Positions 7,390 through 15,219 of a stretch of 35,195 nucleotides of DNA are shown here, piece after piece. Location: the NCBI RefSeq assembly GCF_007713715.1, contig NZ_VJWX01000015.1:1-35195 (forward strand), given 5' to 3'. Position 1 is the first letter of the stretch; each line of letters begins with the position of its first letter. The DNA comes from Amycolatopsis rhizosphaerae. Its GTDB lineage: Bacteria > Actinomycetota > Actinomycetes > Mycobacteriales > Pseudonocardiaceae. Both the position numbers and the translations under genes were made by a program. A model generated the notes under the pieces. It was not told the origin of the DNA, ran no database searches, and saw nothing but the letters and a program-made list of their open reading frames with translations.

Positions 7390-9662
7390 GCCACCACCTC
7401 CGCGTGCTCCCGGACGACGTCCGCGGGCAGGTCCCGGGCGAGGGACGCGGCCAGTCCCGCGACGTCCTGGCTCAGCAGGCTCGCGAGCGGCACGTCCGCG
7501 CCCAGCCGGTCGGTGAGCTGGTACTGCAGCGCGACGGCCTGGATCGACTCCATGCCGAGGTCGGCCAGCGACCGGTCGCGCACGGGTTCGTCGGGGGCCA
7601 GCCGCAGCACCTCACGGACCACCGCGGACAGCCACGGCAGCAGCGGCGAATCGGCGCTCTCCTCGCTCCTGGTCTTCTCGCCGAAGAAGACGTGTCCGGC
7701 CAGGCCGATGGCCGTGCCGGGAGGCACGAGCCGCACGGACCGCGGCCACTGGGTGGCCGGAGGCTCGCCGAGGGCCCCGGCGAGCGCCGCCGCGAACCTG
7801 GGCATCACGGGTGAACCGCAGGTGGCCAGCAGGCGAGCCGCGGCGAGTTCGAGCGCGACGGCCGTGCGGGCCTCGTCGTGCCACGGGTCGAGGTCGGCGG
7901 CGGGAGCCTCGCGCCGGGAGAACTCCCGGGCGTCGTCGACCAGGCCGAGGAGGGTCTCGGCGGCGCGGTTGAGCGAGAATCCGTCCGGGCCGAGGCTGTG
8001 GGTCAGCGCGGCGAGGCGTTCGGTGAGGCGGGCGAGGAACGCGGTGTGCTCGGGCGTCCAGACGCCCGCGTCGGGTGCCTTGCCGCCGTACCGCCGCTCG
8101 ATGCGTTCGCCGAGGTCCGCCAGCCAGCCCTGCCACTGCGTGGCGAGGCGCCCGGCGACGAACGCGTCGAACTCGCCGGGATCGTAGTTGGTGCGCCTGC
8201 CTTCGGGCCGGGTGAGCGCGAGGTAGAGGCGCACCGCGTCCACCGTGTCGGGGCCGAGCACGTCCCGGCCCCACACCGCGTGCCGCCTGCTGGTCGAGAA
8301 CTTGCTGTGCTGGAGCAGGTAGAACTCGTTGAGGTGGTAGTCGATGTCGGGTTCCCATCCGGGGTGGGCCGCCCGGTACAGCGCGGGGATCACGATGGGG
8401 TGGAAGAAACTGCCGTCCGCCCCGAGGAAGTGCACGATCTTCCAGTCCGCACGGGGTTCGTCCGAGCGCCAGTCCTCGCCCGCCGCCCGGCCGAGCGAGG
8501 AGATGCCGTGCAGGATGCTGAAGGCGTAGTCGATCCACGACCAGATCACCTGGCCCTCGGATCCTCCCTCGTCGGGTGCGACGCCCCACTCGGCGGGATG
8601 CGTCAGCGGCACGTCGACCCGCTCGCGGCGGAAAACCCGCGCGGCCAGTTCCTTCACCGACGACGGCACCCGGCCACGCCGGTGGTGTTCCCGCACGGAG
8701 CCGGCGAACTCGTGCAGCGCGAGCGAGTACCGCTTCACGGTGCCCTCGCGCGGGGCGGTGCCGGACGCGGTGGACACAGGATCGACGAGGTCGGCGACGG
8801 AGTTGGGCTCGCGACACCCCTCGCAGATGTTGCCGCCGGTGAGTTCGCCGCAGGACGGGCACCCGCCGGTCACCCCGGCCTCGTAGAGGTACTTCCCGGT
8901 TACGGGGTCGAACAGCGCGTCCGCCTCCTCCCACCGCACCTGCTCGGAGGTCACCAGCCGGGTGAAGAACGCCCGCAGGGCGTCGGGATAGCTCTCGTCC
9001 GCGCTCGTCGCGGTGTACTGGTGGACCTCGATGTCCATGGCCCGCAGCGTTTCCCGGATCCGGCCGCTGTAGTGCGCCGCGGTCCCGGCCGGGGTGCGGC
9101 CTTCGCGTTCCGCCGCCGCCACCACGTAGTTCTGGAAATCGTCGCTGCCGCACAGGTGCCAGGCGTCGACACCGTTCATCCGCTGGAACCGGGTGTAGGC
9201 GTCCGCGGCGAAGAACGGACCGGCCAGGTGGCCCAGGTGCAGGTCGCCGTTGGGGGTCGGCGCCGAGGAGAACACGAACACCGGGCGCCTGCCGAAGCCC
9301 CGCCGCACCGGCCGCGTGGCGGCTTCCGCCGCGCGCTCCCCGTCCCGCCAGAAGAACGACACCAGCAGTAGGTCCGTCTCGCCGGTGTTCGTCACGTAGT
9401 GGGTCTCGAACGGGTCGAACCGGACCACCGATCCGGCCGAGACGGGATACCGCTCGCCGTCCACCGTCAGCTCGCCCGAGCCGGCGACGATCACCCACGT
9501 CTCGGTCTCGTCGTGCTGGTGGGTCAGCGATCGCACGCCCGGGGCGACGCGTCCCCACGCGGCGCCCACACCGATGTCGCCCGCCGCCCCGGTGTCCACA
9601 CTGGACACGTCGATGCCGAAGGACCTGCTCAGTGCTTCCTCGCTGAAGGTGCTGATGTTCAC
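7386..9662 (-). CDS. Hydrazine synthetase: cupin-MetRS-like, with C-terminal carrier domain
   Basis: 758 residues from the GTG at 9660-9662 (GGGAG upstream; a longer in-frame start has no family support). Domains: cupin about 1-115 with the full motif G(x)5HxH(x)3E(x)6G (H48, H50, E54) and H88, so the metal site looks intact; class I MetRS-like domain about 125-660 with HLGH (142-145), a CPSC...CEGC zinc knuckle (C268, C271, C280, C283) and KFSTS (454-458) replacing KMSKS; carrier-protein domain about 675-745 with DLGMES (Ser 706) and a charged tail. The cupin-MetRS fusion is the Spb40/Tri28 family, which activates an amino acid and joins it to N6-hydroxylysine, forming N-N. The carrier domain is extra as far as I know, and may hand substrate to the TubC-docked NRPS encoded next (inference). 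A housekeeping or resistance MetRS is unlikely given the fusions. Confidence 0.93.
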   Translation of the reverse strand: MNISTFSEEALSRSFGIDVSSVDTGAAGDIGVGAAWGRVAPGVRSLTHQHDETETWVIVAGSGELTVDGERYPVSAGSVVRFDPFETHYVTNTGETDLLLVSFFWRDGERAAEAATRPVRRGFGRRPVFVFSSAPTPNGDLHLGHLAGPFFAADAYTRFQRMNGVDAWHLCGSDDFQNYVVAAAEREGRTPAGTAAHYSGRIRETLRAMDIEVHQYTATSADESYPDALRAFFTRLVTSEQVRWEEADALFDPVTGKYLYEAGVTGGCPSCGELTGGNICEGCREPNSVADLVDPVSTASGTAPREGTVKRYSLALHEFAGSVREHHRRGRVPSSVKELAARVFRRERVDVPLTHPAEWGVAPDEGGSEGQVIWSWIDYAFSILHGISSLGRAAGEDWRSDEPRADWKIVHFLGADGSFFHPIVIPALYRAAHPGWEPDIDYHLNEFYLLQHSKFSTSRRHAVWGRDVLGPDTVDAVRLYLALTRPEGRRTNYDPGEFDAFVAGRLATQWQGWLADLGERIERRYGGKAPDAGVWTPEHTAFLARLTERLAALTHSLGPDGFSLNRAAETLLGLVDDAREFSRREAPAADLDPWHDEARTAVALELAAARLLATCGSPVMPRFAAALAGALGEPPATQWPRSVRLVPPGTAIGLAGHVFFGEKTRSEESADSPLLPWLSAVVREVLRLAPDEPVRDRSLADLGMESIQAVALQYQLTDRLGADVPLASLLSQDVAGLAASLARDLPADVVREHAEVVA

Positions 9663-9691
9663 AATCCACTCCCTGCTCGGTTGTGTTTTAT

Positions 9692-9708
9692 AAGCGGCGG
9701 AGCCGCTT
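9692..9708 (-). promoter_or_regulatory. Hairpin between oxidase and hydrazine synthetase genes
   Basis: Perfect 7-bp stem AAGCGGC/GCCGCTT with a 3-nt loop, about 30 bases before the GTG of the hydrazine synthetase. On the transcribed strand it is followed by TATAAAA rather than a U-run. It could be a weak terminator/attenuator, an mRNA-processing site or an operator in the only real gap of the operon. Confidence 0.45.
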
Positions 9709-9734
9709 GCGGTGGGCCCTCGTAAGAACAGCAC

Positions 9735-9757
9735 TGCCAGCGCTTGGTGAACTGGCA
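9735..9757. promoter_or_regulatory. Inverted repeat TGCCAG-N11-CTGGCA in operon gap
   Basis: Six-base arms separated by 11 bases, in the 152-base gap between the oxidase stop (9815) and the hydrazine synthetase start (9662). The size and spacing would suit a dimeric repressor site or a stem-loop. A second promoter for the downstream genes could lie here. I see no convincing -10/-35 pair. Confidence 0.35.
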
Positions 9758-9814
9758 TTCATGAGGAAGAGATCCCACCGCGAGGGGCCGCGTCAGGTTC
9801 CGCCACCCGCACCG

Positions 9815-10939
9815 CTACCCAAGCCACTGTGGTACACGCCCTAGCTGTAGGAGGTCGGCCGCCTCGGCGGCGATGGCGGGCGCCAGCCGGTAGCCCGAGC
9901 CGTTCGCGGCGCCGGCGAAGACCACGCGGCCACCCTCGTCGAGTGGGCGGACCACCGGTTCCCCGGTGCCGCTGTAGGCGTCGCAGAACACCCGGCCCGA
10001 TGCGCACGCGTCCGCCATCCCGGGCGCGTAGCGCCGCAAGATCTCCTTGGCCTCGACAAGGTTCTTCGCGGTCAGCCCGGTAACGGGCGAGTCGGGGTCG
10101 GCGTCCCACTCCGGGCAGGTGTAGCTGAACAGCCAGTGCCCGCGGCCGGGCAGCGGCAGCAGGAAGGCGTCCTCCTGCTGGAACAACACCGCCCGGTCAC
10201 CGGGCACTGGCCTGCGCCGGATGTGGAGCGCGACCACCTTCTTCACCCGCGCCCCGAGCGGAGCCACCAGCCCGGCCCACGGCGCGGCGGACAACCAGGG
10301 GCCGGGGGCCAGCACCACTCTGCCCGCCGTCACGGTCTCGCCGGTGCCAAGGCGGAGCCGGACATCGTCCGCCGTGACGTCGAGGGAGTGCACGCGCACG
10401 GCCTCCCGGACGTCGGCGTCGGTGCCCAGGTCGGCCACCACCGCTTGCGCGACCGTGGGCACGACGGCGTAGTGGCAGCCGCTGATCTCCCACGCCGCGG
10501 TACCGTCCGGGAGCCGGACGCCCTCGGGGAGCTCGCGCGTGGGAACCGGGCCGGATTCCGTGAGGTAGGTGCCCGCCAGCGGTTGCCCGTCCCGCGGGCC
10601 GACGACCGTCATCGGAACCGGATGGATCGGCAGGCCCGGCCGGGCGCGCCGCAGTTCGGCGTAGAAGTGCTGGCTGTACCGCGTCATGCGGCGCACCCGC
10701 GCCGTCGTGCCGCGAGGGGTGTGCAAGCCGGCGGAGCGCAGGCTCGCCCCACCTCCCACCGCGTCCCGGTCGATCAGCATCACGGAGGCGGCGGGGGAGC
10801 GGCGGACGATCTCGCGGGCCGTCAGGCAGCCCACGATGCCCGCGCCCAGCACGGCGACGTCGACGCGGGTGTGAGCCCGTCGGCCGGTGCCCGCCTTCAC
10901 GGACTGGTTCGCGGACTGGTTCGCGGACACCGCGCTCAC
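9815..10939 (-). CDS. DAO-family FAD-dependent oxidoreductase (Spb39/Tri27-like)
   Basis: 374 residues from the GTG at 10937-10939, overlapping the N-hydroxylase stop by four bases. The Rossmann FAD site VAVLGAGIVGCLTAREI lies near the N-terminus after a short low-complexity leader (SANQSANQS), and the C-terminal FAD contact FAGAANGSGYRLAPAIA is that of D-amino acid/glycine/sarcosine oxidases. In s56-p1 and triacsin pathways the corresponding enzyme cleaves the lysine-derived C-N bond of the hydrazine intermediate, releasing hydrazinoacetic acid and 2-aminoadipate 6-semialdehyde. Its position between the N-hydroxylase and the hydrazine synthetase supports that role. Oxidation of a downstream intermediate is the alternative. 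Confidence 0.88.
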   Translation of the reverse strand: MSAVSANQSANQSVKAGTGRRAHTRVDVAVLGAGIVGCLTAREIVRRSPAASVMLIDRDAVGGGASLRSAGLHTPRGTTARVRRMTRYSQHFYAELRRARPGLPIHPVPMTVVGPRDGQPLAGTYLTESGPVPTRELPEGVRLPDGTAAWEISGCHYAVVPTVAQAVVADLGTDADVREAVRVHSLDVTADDVRLRLGTGETVTAGRVVLAPGPWLSAAPWAGLVAPLGARVKKVVALHIRRRPVPGDRAVLFQQEDAFLLPLPGRGHWLFSYTCPEWDADPDSPVTGLTAKNLVEAKEILRRYAPGMADACASGRVFCDAYSGTGEPVVRPLDEGGRVVFAGAANGSGYRLAPAIAAEAADLLQLGRVPQWLG

Positions 10940-12273
10940 GCCCTTCCGAACTCGCCGGTCGGGTGCTTCGCCGACCAGCCGATGAACGAGTCGAGTTGCT
11001 CGTTGGAATGCACGCCGAGCAGCCGGTCGAGAATGCGCTGGCTCCGCCACGCCATCAGGCTGAGATTCGGGTCGGCGAGGCCGCGCTGCCCGCGTGCCCC
11101 GTTCTGCAGGAAGACACTGCGGTTGCGGGGGCCGTCCCATTCGATGGCGAAGTCGCGGTCGACGCGGTACTCGTCGCCCTCCCGCGCCAGCCGGTGCTCG
11201 ACCGGCGCGAGGAAGTCCGTGGCCGCGGACCGGAAGCCGGTGGCCCAGACCACGTGGTCCACCTCCACGTGCTCGACCAGGCCGGGATCGTCGTTGCCGG
11301 TCACCGTCAGGTCCCAGCCACCGCGGTCCGCCCGCACATCCGTGACGTTCCGGTTGGGGAGCAGGGCGAACAGGTCCGGGCTGCCGTCGACGAAGCGGCG
11401 GGCGTAGCAGCGCTGGTAGATCTCGCGCAGCGTGGATTCGGAGATCCCGTCGCTGGTGAGCACGTGCTGGGCGTTGAGCGCGATGCGGGTGGAGCGTTCG
11501 AGCTCGAAGAAGTAGTCCGAATAACTCGGCATGTAGTACTCGTTGGTGAACGGGGAATCGTCGATGGGGAAGTAGTTGCGCCGCCGGGATATCCAGGTCG
11601 CCCGGCGTGGCAGCTCCGCGGGCGGGCGGGAGATCAGATCCAGGAAGACCTCGGCCCCCGACTGGCCGCCGCCGACCACGGCGACACGCTTTCCCGCGAG
11701 CTCGCGGGATTTCGCGACGTAATCCGCGACGTGGAACTGCGTGCCGCCGAGCTTGCCCCGGGCCGGTTCCGGAACCCACGGCTGGGTGCCGACGCCGACC
11801 ACGACGTTGTCCGCGGTCACGACGCGGTCGCTGGTGTGCACGGTGAACACGTCCTGGAACTCGACGCCGAGCACCTCCTCACCGAAGGTGACGTTCTCGT
11901 TGATCCGGCTCGCCCACTCGAGGTAGTTGCGGAACTCCTGGCGGGGCACCGAGTCGAACTGGGCGTTCACGAAGTGGTAGATCCGGCCCTGTTTGTGCAA
12001 ATAGGACAAGAAGGAGAAGCGGTTGGTCGGATCGGACAGCGTGACCAGGTCCTTCAGCAGCGATACCTGCAGCTTGGCACCGGGAATCTGCTGGCCGTCG
12101 TGCCAGCCGAACCGGTCCTTCCGGTCGAGAAAGAGGTTCGGCACCCCGGGCCTGCCGTAGAGCAGCGACGCCAGGCTGAGGTTCGCCGGACCGACACCCA
12201 CGCCGAGGCAGCGGTAGTGCTCCGGCCGGGAGCCGTGCGAGCGGGAGATGCCGGATCTGCTGTTCATGCTCAC
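10936..12273 (-). CDS. Lysine N6-/ornithine N5-hydroxylase (Spb38/Tri26-like)
   Basis: 445 residues. FAD-binding GVGVGPANLSLASLL near residue 26-40, NADPH-binding VVGGGQSGAEVFLDL in the middle and the class-B motif VVWATGFRS toward the C-terminus place it in the SidA/IucD/PvdA N-hydroxylating monooxygenase family. The GTG at 12271-12273 has AGGAG nine bases upstream; an ATG two codons inside (12265-12267) is a possible alternative. It is the first gene of the operon. With the cupin-MetRS enzyme nearby, the likely substrate is L-lysine, giving N6-hydroxylysine for N-N bond formation; ornithine cannot be excluded from sequence. A siderophore role is less likely because no hydroxamate-forming synthetase is present in the window. 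Confidence 0.92.
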   Translation of the reverse strand: MSMNSRSGISRSHGSRPEHYRCLGVGVGPANLSLASLLYGRPGVPNLFLDRKDRFGWHDGQQIPGAKLQVSLLKDLVTLSDPTNRFSFLSYLHKQGRIYHFVNAQFDSVPRQEFRNYLEWASRINENVTFGEEVLGVEFQDVFTVHTSDRVVTADNVVVGVGTQPWVPEPARGKLGGTQFHVADYVAKSRELAGKRVAVVGGGQSGAEVFLDLISRPPAELPRRATWISRRRNYFPIDDSPFTNEYYMPSYSDYFFELERSTRIALNAQHVLTSDGISESTLREIYQRCYARRFVDGSPDLFALLPNRNVTDVRADRGGWDLTVTGNDDPGLVEHVEVDHVVWATGFRSAATDFLAPVEHRLAREGDEYRVDRDFAIEWDGPRNRSVFLQNGARGQRGLADPNLSLMAWRSQRILDRLLGVHSNEQLDSFIGWSAKHPTGEFGRA

Positions 12274-12360
12274 GGGTTCCGTCTCCTCACATCGCTCCCG
12301 CTCGATTTCCTCGCATTTTTTTCAGCCATTGTTAACCCTCTTCGTCGGAATGCTGGGCTA

Positions 12361-12374
12361 TAATCGATCGATTA
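12361..12374. promoter_or_regulatory. Perfect 14-bp palindrome, candidate operator
   Basis: TAATCGATCGATTA is its own reverse complement and AT-rich against a GC-rich background. It lies 88 bases upstream of the N-hydroxylase start, in the 510-base divergent gap between the biosynthetic operon and the STAND regulator gene. A TATAAT string on the plus strand (12359-12364) overlaps its left edge, but no well-spaced -35 was found. It may be a binding site for a cluster regulator not visible in the window. Confidence 0.5.
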
Positions 12375-12440
12375 CGTCGGCTGCCGGCATTCGGTAGGGG
12401 CGATCGCGGTCGCAGTCTTGCGCATGGCACGACAAGGGCG

Positions 12441-12461
12441 AAGAATCCCTCCCTGATTCTT
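12441..12461. promoter_or_regulatory. Inverted repeat AAGAATC-N7-GATTCTT, candidate operator
   Basis: Perfect seven-base arms with a seven-base spacer, in the same divergent gap. The rest of 12274-12783 shows no credible gene: reading frames there have no recognisable protein pattern. The gap presumably carries the two divergent promoters. Confidence 0.45.
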
Positions 12462-12783
12462 GGCTGTTCCCCGTCAGACGGCTCGTCCGGGCAAGTCGGG
12501 GCGAAGGCCCACGGTGAGCGACGCTAGCATGCCGCTTAAGATCAACTCAGCAGTGTGTCGGAAATTTTCCGGGAAAAGCCGTTTTTGGGCAAGGTGATCG
12601 AACCGGTACCGGCAAGCGGACCACAAGCCGGTGGTGCCGGAGAGGTAATTCCACCAAACGAGTGACGCGGAGGGCCGTGCCGTGAAAACGGATCGACGGG
12701 AGAGATCCCGATCTTCCCGCGGTCATGCGAAGATCGAGACCACGAGCTGAGATCACTTGTCGGTAACAACACCCTTGTGCATA

Positions 12784-15162
12784 ATGGCGGGAGTGGACTG
12801 GACCAGCGGGCCGCGACTCGGCGAGATGAGCTCCGATATTCAAAAAGGACTTTTTCACCTGGGGGAAGCTCTGTCGGCACACAGGTTGGTCACCCTGACC
12901 GGCCCGCCCGGAGCTGGGAAGACGCGACTCGCCGTGGCCGGTGTGCGAAAAGTTTCGCCCGGATTCCCGGCAGGTGTGTGGATCGCCGGACTCGGTCCGC
13001 TTTCCGGCACTTTCGCCCAGGCCGTCGCCACCGCGCTGGACGTCACCGAACGCCCCGCGGAACCCCTGGCCGAAGCGCTGTGCGGCCCGCTGCGCGAAGG
13101 TCGCTGCATGCTCGTGCTCGACCATTGCGACGCGAGCCCGTCCGAGGCCGCGTCACTCGCCGGGCACCTGCTGGCGAGTTGCCCCGAACTCGTCATCCTC
13201 ACCACCGCGGAGCATCCTCTCGGCCTCCCCGGGGAGCAGGTGGTGCCCACGCACCATGACGGACCACCGGTTCCCCTCGCGACCGCGATCCTGTCGGCGG
13301 GCGAAGACACGCAAAGCCTCGGTGTCACAGGTCCGGCTTGCCTGCAGGACGTCCTCGCGTGGGCCTACGAACGGCTGCCGGGGGACGAGCAACGGTTCCT
13401 CCGCGGGATTTCCCTGTACTGCCAAGGATTCGACGTCGGCATGGCCGCCGCTCTCGCCGCGGTTCCGGTGGACGAGGCCGCTGCCCGCCTCGACCGCCTC
13501 GCGGCGCGGGAACTGCTCGTCCGGCGGGACGGCGAGTGGCGGCTGCCCCGGCCGGTCCGGGAATTCGCGATCGCGCGGCTGACGGATTCCGGCGAGCTGC
13601 CGGAAGTGACCGCGCGGCGGCGGGAATGGGCGGCGACCACGGCCGCCGGGCTGCGTGCCCGGGTCGAAGACGGCAAGCCCTGGCGTGCGCGGTTCGACCG
13701 GATCGCCGACGACCTCCGTGCCGCGGTCCGCGCCGCCACCGACGCCGGGGAACAGCCGCACCGCCTCGCCCGTGCGCTGGCCGAACTGCTTTACGCGCGG
13801 CAGTTCCTGGTGGAAGCCCGCACCACGTTCGAGCGGGCGGCCGCACTCGCACCGGACGACCGAACGGCCGCGGTGGACCTGCGCACGGCGGCGGACGTCG
13901 CCATGACCGAACATCGCGGCGAACCCGCGTTCGCCCTGCTGCTGGAGGCCGCGCGCCGGTCCCGTCTCGGCGGCGATCCCGCCGGCCAGGCGATCGCGCT
14001 GGCCTACGCGGTGTGCGTGGGAAACCGCTTTCCCGCCACCTTCACCGATCTGGTGCCGCATGAACGGCTTTGCGAGCTCATGGCGGAGGCAGAGGGCGCC
14101 GCACCCGCGGACGACCCGCTGGCCGGGGCCTACCTCGCCGCCGCGAGGGCGTGGAACGCGACCGGCCTCAAGACCACCCCGGATCCGGCCCTCACCGAGG
14201 TCGCGCTGGAGGCCGCACGGGCAACGGGTGAAGCGGTCCTCGTCTCGGCGGCGCTGGACGCGGTCAGCAGTGCCGACGGCTCGGCGGGCCGCTTCGCCGA
14301 CGCCTATCGTGCCTGCGACGAGCGCCTCCGGCTGTTTGACCGGCTGCCCCGGCACGATCCGCGCATCGGCGTCGAGATCGTCGACACCCTGCACGTGGTT
14401 CCGCTGGTCGCGCTGGCGGCCGGCAGCCTGCCCGGTGCGATCCGCGCCGCCGAGCGGTCCTGGGAGGACGAGCTGCGCGGCGAGTACATGCGGGCGAGCA
14501 AGCTCGTCATCCCGCTGACGTTGACCGGCCGGTTCGACGAGGCTCTCGAGTATGCCCGGATCATGTGGGACGCCTGGGTGCGCGTCGGACGTCCCACCGC
14601 TCGCTGGATGGCTCCCGCGGTGCACGCCGCGGGCCTGGTGCACGGCCTGCGCGCGCAGCGGGCGGAACACGACGGCTGGCTGGACCGGGCCCGCGCGATG
14701 TCCGATCCCGGCGTCCATAGTGGACTCTATGAGAGCTTCGCCGCCTTCGCCGCGCCACGAGAGGCGCTGTGGCGGGGCGCCTGCGCCGAAGCCGTCGCCG
14801 CGGCCGTGAACCCCACTGCCCTGCCCGCGTGGGACCAGGCGCCGCACCAGTTCTACGACGCGTACGCGTGGGCTGTCGCGGCCGAGGCGGCGGTTGTGGC
14901 CGGGTTGCCCGACGCGCCCGCGTGGCTCGCCGCCGCCGCTCCGGCGGGCCGGGAGAACGCCTGGGCCGCCGCATGCCTGGCCAGGGCACACGGACGCCTG
15001 CGCCGCGACACCGCCGCGCTGCGAGAAGCCGTGGAGCGCTGGGAGCGCATCGGCGCACGTCACGAACGGGCCTGCACACTTTTGCTGCTGCCGGGCGGAC
15101 GGACCGAGGCGGAAGCCGAACTCGGCGTGCTCCGCTGCGCGCTTCCGCCCGCGTCGCTATGA
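12784..15162 (+). CDS. STAND/AfsR-like ATPase regulator without DNA-binding domain
   Basis: About 792 residues if started at the ATG at 12784. A TTG at 12757 and an ATG at 12826 are alternatives, and none has a clear ribosome site. Near the N-terminus, LTGPPGAGKTR (Walker A, about 39-48) and CMLVLDHCD (Walker B) match the NB-ARC-like ATPase core of AfsR and large LuxR-type regulators. It is followed by a winged-helix-like segment and a long Ala-rich alpha-helical (TPR-like) C-terminal half. The protein ends without a LuxR HTH, and there is no N-terminal BTAD/OmpR domain, so it cannot bind DNA by either usual module. It is divergent from the hydrazine operon and probably senses or sequesters a partner (inference). 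Confidence 0.8.
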   Translation: MAGVDWTSGPRLGEMSSDIQKGLFHLGEALSAHRLVTLTGPPGAGKTRLAVAGVRKVSPGFPAGVWIAGLGPLSGTFAQAVATALDVTERPAEPLAEALCGPLREGRCMLVLDHCDASPSEAASLAGHLLASCPELVILTTAEHPLGLPGEQVVPTHHDGPPVPLATAILSAGEDTQSLGVTGPACLQDVLAWAYERLPGDEQRFLRGISLYCQGFDVGMAAALAAVPVDEAAARLDRLAARELLVRRDGEWRLPRPVREFAIARLTDSGELPEVTARRREWAATTAAGLRARVEDGKPWRARFDRIADDLRAAVRAATDAGEQPHRLARALAELLYARQFLVEARTTFERAAALAPDDRTAAVDLRTAADVAMTEHRGEPAFALLLEAARRSRLGGDPAGQAIALAYAVCVGNRFPATFTDLVPHERLCELMAEAEGAAPADDPLAGAYLAAARAWNATGLKTTPDPALTEVALEAARATGEAVLVSAALDAVSSADGSAGRFADAYRACDERLRLFDRLPRHDPRIGVEIVDTLHVVPLVALAAGSLPGAIRAAERSWEDELRGEYMRASKLVIPLTLTGRFDEALEYARIMWDAWVRVGRPTARWMAPAVHAAGLVHGLRAQRAEHDGWLDRARAMSDPGVHSGLYESFAAFAAPREALWRGACAEAVAAAVNPTALPAWDQAPHQFYDAYAWAVAAEAAVVAGLPDAPAWLAAAAPAGRENAWAAACLARAHGRLRRDTAALREAVERWERIGARHERACTLLLLPGGRTEAEAELGVLRCALPPASL

Positions 15163-15219
15163 TTTGCGCCCGTATCGGCGCGGACAGCGAACTGACGGAG
15201 CAATGACGGGAGACCGGGC

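Noticed and set aside
4417-8187. Very long plus-strand open frame opposite the NRPS and hydrazine synthetase genes
   Set aside because: It is an antisense GC-codon shadow: Arg/His/Val/Gly-rich with no recognisable domain, while the minus strand encodes clear protein families throughout.
7386-9662. Second methionyl-tRNA synthetase (housekeeping or resistance type)
   Set aside because: It is fused to a metal-binding cupin and a carrier domain, has KFSTS rather than KMSKS and lies inside a biosynthetic operon.
10936-12273. Siderophore interpretation: N-hydroxylase plus Cys-specific Cy module
   Set aside because: No hydroxamate acyltransferase/synthetase pairing, no salicylate genes and no siderophore receptor or exporter. 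The cupin-MetRS and DAO neighbours explain the N-hydroxylase better.
12359-12364. TATAAT on the plus strand as a -10 box
   Set aside because: No acceptable -35 at 16-19 bases, and the start would be more than 400 bases from the STAND gene. It is kept only as context of the palindrome.
12547-13125. Minus-strand frames in the divergent gap and under the STAND gene start
   Set aside because: No family pattern, no ribosome site, and they overlap the Walker A coding region of the plus-strand gene.
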